A DNA stretch of 64,000 bases from Lachnotalea sp. AF33-28 (GTDB lineage Bacteria > Bacillota > Clostridia > Lachnospirales > Lachnospiraceae). The stretch lies in contig NZ_QUEE01000015.1 in the NCBI RefSeq assembly GCF_003477885.1, positions 1 to 64,000 of the forward strand, given 5' to 3'. This document shows, one piece after another, positions 41,884 to 49,395 of this stretch (position 1 is the stretch's first letter; each line of letters begins with the position of its first letter). Made by a program: the position numbers and the translations under genes. Under the pieces are notes generated by a model. That model had not been told where the DNA came from, did not search any database, and was given only the letters and a program-made list of their open reading frames with translations.

Positions 41884-42092
41884 GTTACTGCTCACACGCT
41901 GCCGATAAAGCAGTGTATGAGAGGGCAGGGTATGGTCCTCATAGGGATCCCTTGAAGCCCGCCGGTACTTATTGCTGTGTATTTTACAGCATTAGTACCG
42001 CTGCGCGCTTCACGGAGCGAGAGCGGGTCCCAATGAGGACCATACCCTGCCCTCTCATACGCGGGAATTTTTCGGTAACTGAGAACAGTAAC
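41884..42092. mobile_element. 209-bp palindromic element (copy A) with perfect 8-bp target duplication
   Basis: Starts GTTACTG and ends CAGTAAC, flanked by ACGGTTGT on both sides (41876-41883 and 42093-42100). Arms 41915-41942 and 42033-42060 are perfect 28-bp inverted repeats. An inner hairpin (GGTACT/AGTACC with GCTGT/ACAGC) spans 41964-41999. No ORF large enough for a transposase, so it is MITE-like. The right duplication ends on the last base of the degV stop codon. Confidence 0.88.
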
Positions 42093-42099
42093 ACGGTTG

Positions 42100-42951
42100 T
42101 TATAAGGTCATGAACAAAACGCCTAAAGTATTAGGACCGCAGTGGGAGGAGATGGTGCAGCTGGCTTTGGTGATATGGATCTCATCAAAGTCCATAACCT
42201 GGCCGATGGTTTCTTTAACCAGGTCGATCAGCCCCTGATCGATCCCGGAATGGGTGATAAATATATGCCTGGTATCGATATTCGGATAACGGGTCAGCTG
42301 GTCTTTCGTATATTTCACAAGAACGTGTTCCAGGCCGCCGCGGTATTTCTTTCCCACATGCATTGCGCCGCTTCGGTTGTCCACTTCTATGCAGGGCTTC
42401 AGATTCAGTATACCGGCCCCTAATGCCGTGACCGCGGAGCATCTGCCGCCCGCATGCATAAATGTGAGCGTGTCCAGTATAAAGCTCGCATGGCATTTGG
42501 CCGTATCCTCTCTAAGCCGGGCTGCAATCTCCGATGCATTGAGTCCCTGCTCTCTAAGCCGGCCCGCTTCCAACACAAGCAGCCCAGTCCCGGTGGACAG
42601 GTTACAGGAGTCCACCACCTCCACATTGCCTGTCTCTTTGGCAGCCAGCACGCAGTTCTGGTAGCTGCTGGAGATGGCGCTGCCCAGGTTTATATGCACT
42701 ACCTGCGACCCGTCCGCCGTGAGCTTCTCGAAATACTGCCGGTATTCCTCTACATTTATGGCCGCTGTTTTGGGCAGTACCTTTCTGTCATAAAAGGCCT
42801 GGTAGATCTCCTCGGTCGAGATATTTACATTGTCCAGATAGTCTCTGCCTTCCAGCAGGATGTGCAGCGGATAAAAGTTCACCTGATACCGCTGCTGCAG
42901 CTTTCTGCCAAGATCACAGGTGCTGTCTGCACTTAAGATAACCGTACTCAT
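42100..42951 (-). CDS. DegV family fatty-acid-binding protein
   Basis: 283 residues. DegV proteins hold a fatty acid between two domains; as FakB they present it to the kinase FakA for phospholipid synthesis. Seen: ILSADSTCDL at the start, HINLGSAISSSYQNC, VDSCNLSTGTGLLVLEAG, and a C-terminal HSGIDQGLIDLV ... ITKASCTISSHCGPNTLGVLF, where SHCGP is the family signature. No fakA gene is in the window. GGAGG precedes the ATG. Confidence 0.92.
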   Translation of the reverse strand: MSTVILSADSTCDLGRKLQQRYQVNFYPLHILLEGRDYLDNVNISTEEIYQAFYDRKVLPKTAAINVEEYRQYFEKLTADGSQVVHINLGSAISSSYQNCVLAAKETGNVEVVDSCNLSTGTGLLVLEAGRLREQGLNASEIAARLREDTAKCHASFILDTLTFMHAGGRCSAVTALGAGILNLKPCIEVDNRSGAMHVGKKYRGGLEHVLVKYTKDQLTRYPNIDTRHIFITHSGIDQGLIDLVKETIGQVMDFDEIHITKASCTISSHCGPNTLGVLFMTL

Positions 42952-42988
42952 ATTGCTCTGTCCTCCGTTATAATTTTAGCTGACACGG

Positions 42989-43077
42989 CCCCTCCGGGGG
43001 ATGCGCATGATTTTCTACGGTAATTGTCTGCTTCGCAGACGAAAATCAGCGCAGGTATAATATCTATCGATATTATA
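42989..43077. repeat. Hairpin repeat C, copy 1 (upstream of degV)
   Basis: Contains GCGC.TGATTTTC / GAAAATCA.GCGC closing an inner GTCTGC-TTC-GCAGAC hairpin, then a TATAATATC/GATATTATA palindrome. A core of about 60 bp is identical to 61711-61772. It lies in the 388-bp gap 42952-43339, which otherwise holds only a terminator. Confidence 0.85.
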
Positions 43078-43218
43078 CCATAAAAATCCGTGGCGAACAG
43101 GCCCTGACGCCAAAATATTCCTGGACATTTCCTGAATTTCCATATTATAGATGATACGTATTGACTTTCCATAAGATCACCATGGACAAAATATATAAAA
43201 TTGACAGTCAGTCAAAAC

Positions 43219-43262
43219 AAAGGGTCTGTATGAACGGATGCTCCCGCTCATACAGACCCTTT
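43219..43262 (-). terminator. Terminator of the sugar import operon
   Basis: A 15-bp stem (AAAGGGTCTGTATGA/TCATACAGACCCTTT) followed by GTTTTG on the minus strand, 78 bp after the binding protein gene. Confidence 0.85.
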
Positions 43263-43339
43263 AGCTTCATATTTTTTGCTGTGTACACTTACACTTAATG
43301 GCCTGTTTCAGTCATTTAGCCAATGTGTGAGAAGCAGAA

Positions 43340-44959
43340 TCAGTTGCCTGCTGCATGATATAGATCATTCATCTCCTTGATCACGTCGTTGCCGCCGCTG
43401 CGTTTCCACTGTTCCTTTGCTTCCTGCAGTCCCACATCGTCAATGATTCCCTGGATGTAGTTTAATCTGGCCTCACTGATGATTGTATCCAGCTCTGTAC
43501 CTGACGCAACATAGGTCGGGGAGGTATAGGGAGCACCGTAGTTGGGTACTACATACTCCTTGTCTTCCTCATACAGCTGCTGCTCTAACAGCTTTACAGG
43601 GTCGGTAACAGGCTCTGCAGGGATTCTCTTTTCAGTTTCATCCGGGGTGGACCAATAAGGCAGCAGCTGGTTGTAGCCCTTGCGGAAATCGCCGGTCAGC
43701 ACGCCGAGAGCCGTCTTTTCTTCCTCGTTGAGCATTACATAATAGCCTTCATCGGCCATACGGTATGTTACGTTTTCATATCCGCGCTCGATTAAGTCCA
43801 GCATTTCGGCATCGCCTAAATCGTCCAGGAACTGAAGCACTCTCTTTAACTCTTCCTCTGTTTTCACCTTTGATTTGGAGATTACCACCATATCGGCATA
43901 ACCCAGGGTAGGGAGACAGCGTTTGCCGTATCCGGCATCGATGGCGCCCACCAGCATGGTCTCTGCAGGGATTCCTTCTGTATCAAAATATCCCTGGTTT
44001 CTGCGGAAACGGTCCAGCACGTCCGCACTGGCTCCTGCCTGTCCGCCGCGCAGCATAACATCCCAGTCACCTGCCGGATAAGTGGCGAAATCCGGATTCA
44101 CCAGGCCCTCTGAATAGATCTTGCGGAACCACTTCAGCGCATTGTCATATTCTTCCGTCAGGAAGTCCGGAACCAGATCTCCGTTGTCATCAACGCCCCA
44201 CTTGTTGGGAACTCCAAACCAGGTCTGCATAATATCCCAGGTTCCTGCATAGCTGGATACGCCCAGGCCATAAGTATCGTTCTTGCCGTTTCCGTCAGGA
44301 TCACCGTTGGTAAACGCCACCAGCATGTCGTAGAATTCATCGATGGTTTCCGGTTCCTTAAGGCCCAGATTGTTCAGCCAGTCCAGACGGTAACCAACGC
44401 CGTTACGCGCCAGTGTTCTGGAGCGAGGGATACCGTAGAGCCTTCCGTTAATCGACGCGTTTAAAAATACGGTTTCTGTGATCTCATTCAGATTCTTATA
44501 GTCTTTATAGTAATCTGTCACATCCCAGAACGCGTCATTCTGAACCGCGTTAAGAAACTCTGCGGACTTGCCTGTGATCAGAATGCTGGGCAGATCGCCG
44601 GATGCGAACAGAAGCGTCAGCTTCTCATAGTACATATCCAGGTCATACCAGATCCATTCGATCTCAGTGTTGGTATACGTTTCAAGATCCTTGTGGAATT
44701 TTTTAACAATTTCCTCGTTGTCGTACTCGCTGGAGCCATAAGGAAGCATAATGCTAAGCTTCAGCGGCGGGAGATTTTCCTCCGCGCTTGTCTCTTCGCC
44801 AGTAGGAGCCGTTGTAGTCTCACCCCCTGTGGTTACGGCTGCCGTGGTCTTTTCCGGATCGGTGGCCTGGGTATCCTGGCCGCTGCACCCGGCGGCTGTA
44901 AGCAGCATAAACGCTGCCAGCAGGCCGGCAATCCATCTCGTTCTTGTTTTCCTTTTCAT
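43340..44959 (-). CDS. ABC sugar-binding lipoprotein (first importer)
   Basis: 539 residues from the ATG following AGGAGG. Signal peptide with lipobox LTAAGC puts the anchored Cys at 25, followed by a Thr/Glu-rich linker of about 35 residues. The remainder is a family 1 solute-binding fold of the large LipO-like type (LKLSIMLPYGSSEYD, FASGDLPSILI, GRLYGIPRSRTLARNGVGYR). It is the last gene of the eight-gene import operon, after two permease genes. A copy of the two-hairpin element sits just before its ribosome site. Oligosaccharide substrate is expected, identity unknown. Confidence 0.88.
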   Translation of the reverse strand: MKRKTRTRWIAGLLAAFMLLTAAGCSGQDTQATDPEKTTAAVTTGGETTTAPTGEETSAEENLPPLKLSIMLPYGSSEYDNEEIVKKFHKDLETYTNTEIEWIWYDLDMYYEKLTLLFASGDLPSILITGKSAEFLNAVQNDAFWDVTDYYKDYKNLNEITETVFLNASINGRLYGIPRSRTLARNGVGYRLDWLNNLGLKEPETIDEFYDMLVAFTNGDPDGNGKNDTYGLGVSSYAGTWDIMQTWFGVPNKWGVDDNGDLVPDFLTEEYDNALKWFRKIYSEGLVNPDFATYPAGDWDVMLRGGQAGASADVLDRFRRNQGYFDTEGIPAETMLVGAIDAGYGKRCLPTLGYADMVVISKSKVKTEEELKRVLQFLDDLGDAEMLDLIERGYENVTYRMADEGYYVMLNEEEKTALGVLTGDFRKGYNQLLPYWSTPDETEKRIPAEPVTDPVKLLEQQLYEEDKEYVVPNYGAPYTSPTYVASGTELDTIISEARLNYIQGIIDDVGLQEAKEQWKRSGGNDVIKEMNDLYHAAGN

Positions 44960-44976
44960 AGAAATTCCTCCTTTCC

Positions 44977-45022
44977 TGTCACCATGCCAGAGGCTGATGA
45001 CCTGCACACACATCCGTGTGCG
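44977..45022 (-). repeat. Two-hairpin leader element, copy 6 (binding lipoprotein)
   Basis: Minus strand CACAC-GGAT-GTGTG, GCAGGTCATCAGCC, and GGCATGGTGACAG, ending three bases before AAAGGAGG. The second stem keeps GCC/GGC pairing with a bulged A. Confidence 0.78.
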
Positions 45023-45093
45023 TATTTATTGCTTTATGATAACCCCGCCGCCCGTATGCGGACGGCGTTGTTTCCGTGATGATCATGCAGGTA

Positions 45094-46125
45094 TTATTCA
45101 CCGGTGATACCGGTTCTCTCAATTCCCTGCATAAACTTGCGCTGCGCAAACGCGAAAAAGATCAGTATGGGGGCGCAGATAATTGCCGCGCCGGCCATGA
45201 TCACCGAGTTGTTGAGCGTGTCTTCCCCCTCCTGCAGTCCCAGGTTTGCAAGCATCTCAAACAGCGATTCCGGAGGTGCATTTACGATGGAGACAATGCT
45301 CTTGATGCGCGGGGGCAGAAATCCCAGCTGTGCTTTATTGATGTAGATCGCAGGCTCATAAAAGTCATTCCAATGCCACACCACGGAAAGCACCAGCGCC
45401 ACAACCAGCGTGGACTGGGCCAGCGGAAACACAATCTTCCAGTACGTCTTAAAGAATCCGCATCCGTCAATACGGGCAGCATTTTCCAGATCTCTTGGAA
45501 GTGTCAGGTAGAACTGGCGGAAGATAAAGATATACAGCGCTCCTTTGAGTCCAAACCCAAAAAAGGTCGGAATGATGAGCGGAATATAGGTATCCAGCCA
45601 GCCGAGCCTGGAATACGTCAGGTAAAGCGGTATAATGATCGTCTGCACCGGTACAATAAAAGCCAGTATTACGCAGGCGAACAAAAACTTCTTAAACGGG
45701 AAATTATACCTCGCAAACCCGTAGCCGATGAAGGAACAGGAGAGCACATGCCCCAGGGATGCGCACACGGTCACAATGACCGAATTGCGCGCGTATCTTC
45801 CCACCTTCAGAAGATCCGCCGCGATAAAGTAATTTTCAAATTTCAGTTCCGTCGGAATCCACTGCACCGCCAGATTATTCAGGTCGGAATTGGATTTCAG
45901 CGATGTGATGATCATATATAAAAACGGATAGAGAAATACAAAGGCCAGGCCCAGAAGCAGCATATACATCGCGATTTTTACAATGATTTTCTTCACGCCT
46001 GAAGCTGTGGTTACGCTGTGCTTTAACTGGCGCAGCCAGATGGCCGGCCTGCCGTTAAGGAGCGGCTTAATGCTTTTTTTTGCTTCCCTGGATTGTAAAT
46101 ACTCTGTGTTTTCTTTCTCTGCCAT
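45094..46125 (-). CDS. Carbohydrate ABC transporter permease (MalG/YtcP type)
   Basis: 343 residues, six hydrophobic segments after a basic N-terminal tail of about 50 residues. The EAA loop reads LENAARIDGCGFFKTYWKI near residue 245, which docks the ATPase. AGGAGGTGAAAAAGC precedes the ATG, so the 59-bp overlap with the upstream permease gene appears real. Pairs with the 319-residue permease. Confidence 0.9.
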   Translation of the reverse strand: MAEKENTEYLQSREAKKSIKPLLNGRPAIWLRQLKHSVTTASGVKKIIVKIAMYMLLLGLAFVFLYPFLYMIITSLKSNSDLNNLAVQWIPTELKFENYFIAADLLKVGRYARNSVIVTVCASLGHVLSCSFIGYGFARYNFPFKKFLFACVILAFIVPVQTIIIPLYLTYSRLGWLDTYIPLIIPTFFGFGLKGALYIFIFRQFYLTLPRDLENAARIDGCGFFKTYWKIVFPLAQSTLVVALVLSVVWHWNDFYEPAIYINKAQLGFLPPRIKSIVSIVNAPPESLFEMLANLGLQEGEDTLNNSVIMAGAAIICAPILIFFAFAQRKFMQGIERTGITGE

Positions 46126-47026
46126 GCTTTTTCACCTCCTCCACCTCATTGGTGTGCATATAATTTTTCATCAGCGCAAATACAGCCGCCACCACCAGGC
46201 CTACAAACAGGAAATAGATCCACCCCATTGCGGCTCCGTATTCAAACTGAGCTTTTGTAAAGCCATAGCTCTGGATATATTCCAGCATCGGATTCGTTAC
46301 ATTCGTAAAGGAATCCACAATTGTATAGATCAGATTTAACAGGAGCATCGGCGAGATCATCGGAATTGTAACTTTCCAGAAGACCTCCCATTCCGTGGCC
46401 CCGTCAATCTTTGCCGCTTCATACAGCGCCGGGGATATGCTCTGCAGCCCTGCCAGAAACAACAGGATCTGCACGCCGCATCCCCAGAGCACCAGCACAA
46501 TCACACCCAGCACATTCTGTACCGCTTCCACCACCGTTCCTCCGAAATAATTCAGCACATTGTAAGGGATGATCCTGCCGTCGGTGATGGAGAGCACCTG
46601 CGTATCCACGCCCTGGTTGAGCAGCTGTTTCATCACCTCACCGGTACCGAGCAGAAACGGGATAAAGAAGATCACGCGGAACATTCCCTTTCCTTTAATG
46701 TCCCGGTTGACCATAATCGCAATGATCAGCGACAGGACGATGGTAAGGGGAAATTTAACGATGGTGTCCTTAACTACCTGCAGAAAGATCGGTACGAAAT
46801 TCACATCGATCAGAAACGCCCTAAGGTAGTTGGTCAGCCCGGCCCATGATATTTTCAGCCCGATGATATTGTCTATTTTTCCGAAACTTAACCTAAGTGA
46901 CAGGAAAACCGGATAAACAAAGAATGCCAGCACGCCGATGATAAACGGACTGACAAACACAAGCCCTTTCATCCGGTCCTTGGTACGCATGGACAGCTGT
47001 TTTCTTTTTCTTTTCTGTTTGCTCAT
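46067..47026 (-). CDS. Carbohydrate ABC transporter permease (MalF/LplB type)
   Basis: 319 residues with six hydrophobic segments and a basic start (MSKQKRKRKQ). The EAA loop is LYEAAKIDGATEWEVFWKV. Its start abuts the stop of the DUF5696 gene, and its end overlaps the next permease gene by 59 bp, so the three are cotranscribed. It forms the first half of a heterodimeric importer. Confidence 0.9.
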   Translation of the reverse strand: MSKQKRKRKQLSMRTKDRMKGLVFVSPFIIGVLAFFVYPVFLSLRLSFGKIDNIIGLKISWAGLTNYLRAFLIDVNFVPIFLQVVKDTIVKFPLTIVLSLIIAIMVNRDIKGKGMFRVIFFIPFLLGTGEVMKQLLNQGVDTQVLSITDGRIIPYNVLNYFGGTVVEAVQNVLGVIVLVLWGCGVQILLFLAGLQSISPALYEAAKIDGATEWEVFWKVTIPMISPMLLLNLIYTIVDSFTNVTNPMLEYIQSYGFTKAQFEYGAAMGWIYFLFVGLVVAAVFALMKNYMHTNEVEEVKKHGRERKHRVFTIQGSKKKH

Positions 47027-49299
47027 CAGCGCACCTCCCCTTCTGTTATGACATAGCCTTTGGCCGGCACGGCAGCGCCTTTTATTTCCCTGTCGGCATC
47101 ATTATAATTGATCAGCACCTGCACCCCGTTGTCATATGTAATACCGACCACGCCGTCTTCCAGCCTCTCGTGCCGGATCATCTGCCTGCCGTAGATCTGC
47201 TGGAAATTTCTCGCAAATTCCTGATAGGTTTCTGTAATCCGGTCCTTCCAGACATCATAGGTTGAAGTGAATACATAATCGAAATCGCTTTCCCTAAGGT
47301 TGATCGCATCTTCATTGGTTATGATAAAATTAGGCAGCGCGCCGTATTCAATCCATTTGAGCTTCTGTATGTCCATATCATAGGAAAGGTTTCCCGGATC
47401 TGTGGAGTAGGGGATCAGTCCCGACAGAACCATCTGCACAAACGGGATCGAGGCATCCGTGATGGAAAGCCCAAAGGCGCTGTCCCGCACATGATACAGA
47501 TAGTCCGCACTCTCATAGACATACTGGTTCATGCCCTCACAGGCCAGAGGGCGCTTTTGCTCCTTCACCTGCGCAAATATCTCTTTCCACTTTTCCACCG
47601 TCTGATTTCTTGTAAAGGGCGCCGATTTATTATAGTCGGGATAAATAATTCTTCCCATATACTGGTATGCCGCGCCCAGACTGCTCCAGGAGGAGAGCTT
47701 ATCCAGGAAATCCTCACTTCTTTCAAATGCGGCCTGCGGGTTTAACAGATACCAGTTGGTATCATATCCGGAAGCGGATACCGGCAGGTTCAAGCCGTCG
47801 TACACCACATCGCCTGTAGTGGAAAAACCTCCGTTTTTCTGCATGGCAAAGATGAAGTTATTCTCCAGATATACTCTGCCGCCGCTGTTTTTCTGAAGAT
47901 ATTCATCCAGCTCTTCAAGCCCTTTTCTGCCGCCGAGCTGGCTGGCTATGGGCCAGTAGTCCGGATAATTCTCTCCGTCTTTCTGCCAGGAGCGCAGAAG
48001 TATCTCCGTATCGTTTATCCCCCGCTCCTTCAGATCCTCCATGATGGCCATCAGCTCGGAGATGCTTGTCATCTTAACATATTCGTCCAGTATCATCTGA
48101 GGCTTTGTGATGCCCATGATCACTTCCAGAGACAGAGGCATTGCGTCCCCTTCATCGATGACACCCTTAAGCTGTCCCGTCGCGAGAAGATATTCCCGAT
48201 AGACATCTGCCATACCGCTGTAGTCCGCGTCCTCTCCGTTTAACAAAAAGTACCGGATCTCCCGGTCCTCCGCATTCAGCGCCTTATCCACCCGCTGAAT
48301 TTCCTTGCCGTTAGCCGTTTCTCCCACACCGCTGGAAACATTGAACATATTTACGTTAAATACATTTCTTGTATAAATCTCAAATCCGATGTGGTTGAGA
48401 TTTACCACATATCCGGAAGGATATCCCACCACTCCGCTGTTCTCCGCTCCCTGTGTAAAGGCCGCCAGCAGCGCGCTGCTTCCGTTTTTGATGCCGAATA
48501 CGGGAAGGGTTGCGGTATATCTCTCGTACAGGCTTTCATTCATAAATTCCTCTACGGTAAGCGTTTTATTGGAATAAGTCCTCCACATGCCCGCCTTAAT
48601 GCTGGCAGGGCGATGATCGGCATTGGCATAATCCGTAACCGCACCGCTGCCGTCCGGATAAACAAAATATCCGTCCACCTCATCACCGGCACTTCCTAAA
48701 AACGGCAGTATCTCCAGCGTTGTAATCACAAACTGTGACTGCTCTTCAATCCTGTCCGCAGGGATCCGGACCACAAACTGTCCGTCCTCAAGCAGGTACT
48801 CAACGCTTAAGAAGATGCCCGGCTGGGTAAATCCGTAACGCACCCTGACTCCGTTATCCAGGTACTCCGTCTCCAGGTAATCACAGTCCGAGGAACTGAA
48901 CACCTTGGTCGGCGGCGCATCCCTCTGCTGCAGGTCGTTATAGCTCACCGTCAGCACGGACTTTAAATAAGAGGCCCACTGTTTATTGACCTTTTCAGTG
49001 TCATACACCTCATCGTCCACAACGCTTTTCCATACATAACCGCTTTCCAGATCTTTCAGCTGGACGGTTCCTTTTGCTTCGTTATAATAGAGCTCCATCT
49101 TATCGTTACCGGCTGCCCGCCGGTAACTGCCCTCATCCTCAAAATCTACATTTCCCTCAACCGGCACATATTCATACTCTGTTCTCACGGCATTTTTCTG
49201 TGCATTGGCAACGCTCACTGCGCCCCAAATCACCAGTACCGCCACAACCAGCATGAACAGGATAAGTCCCAGCCTTTCTTTCAACACTTTTTTCAACAT
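47026..49299 (-). CDS. DUF5696 protein, membrane-anchored, sugar import cluster
   Basis: About 757 residues. One N-terminal anchor (GLILFMLVVAVLVIWGAV) is followed by a long exported region. The fold is not named by known motifs, but the central part (GRVYLENNFIFAMQ, PLACEGMNQYVYESADYL, a run of Asp/Glu in beta/alpha spacing) resembles a TIM-barrel glycosidase-like protein; DUF5696 proteins regularly sit in such import clusters. A role in processing or holding the oligosaccharide outside the cell is inferred. Its start follows AAAGGAG at a longish distance, so it is slightly uncertain. Confidence 0.75.
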   Translation of the reverse strand: MLKKVLKERLGLILFMLVVAVLVIWGAVSVANAQKNAVRTEYEYVPVEGNVDFEDEGSYRRAAGNDKMELYYNEAKGTVQLKDLESGYVWKSVVDDEVYDTEKVNKQWASYLKSVLTVSYNDLQQRDAPPTKVFSSSDCDYLETEYLDNGVRVRYGFTQPGIFLSVEYLLEDGQFVVRIPADRIEEQSQFVITTLEILPFLGSAGDEVDGYFVYPDGSGAVTDYANADHRPASIKAGMWRTYSNKTLTVEEFMNESLYERYTATLPVFGIKNGSSALLAAFTQGAENSGVVGYPSGYVVNLNHIGFEIYTRNVFNVNMFNVSSGVGETANGKEIQRVDKALNAEDREIRYFLLNGEDADYSGMADVYREYLLATGQLKGVIDEGDAMPLSLEVIMGITKPQMILDEYVKMTSISELMAIMEDLKERGINDTEILLRSWQKDGENYPDYWPIASQLGGRKGLEELDEYLQKNSGGRVYLENNFIFAMQKNGGFSTTGDVVYDGLNLPVSASGYDTNWYLLNPQAAFERSEDFLDKLSSWSSLGAAYQYMGRIIYPDYNKSAPFTRNQTVEKWKEIFAQVKEQKRPLACEGMNQYVYESADYLYHVRDSAFGLSITDASIPFVQMVLSGLIPYSTDPGNLSYDMDIQKLKWIEYGALPNFIITNEDAINLRESDFDYVFTSTYDVWKDRITETYQEFARNFQQIYGRQMIRHERLEDGVVGITYDNGVQVLINYNDADREIKGAAVPAKGYVITEGEVR

Positions 49300-49323
49300 A
49301 AAAGCCTGATCCGCTCCTTTCGC

Positions 49324-49370
49324 TGTCACCAACCGTAAGGTTGATGACCTGCGCGCACATCAGTGCGCTT
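49324..49370 (-). repeat. Two-hairpin leader element, copy 7 (DUF5696 gene)
   Basis: The best-preserved copy: GCGCAC-TGAT-GTGCGC, GCAG, then the 10-bp stem GTCATCAACC-TTAC-GGTTGGTGAC, ending three bases before AAAGGAG. It lies between the NHL/Yip1 gene and the DUF5696 gene. Confidence 0.88.
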
Positions 49371-49395
49371 GATTTTCAATCCGCTTCTGGCGGTA

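Noticed and set aside
41915..42060. Copy A as a simple strong terminator for degV
   Set aside because: There is no T-run after the stem, and the 8-bp target duplication and second copy at 61852 point to an insertion element, though it may still stop transcription.
49172..49360. Frame beginning MCAQVINLTVGD extending into the DUF5696 gene
   Set aside because: Beyond the repeat element it is only an alternate frame of the real gene; at most the first codons matter.
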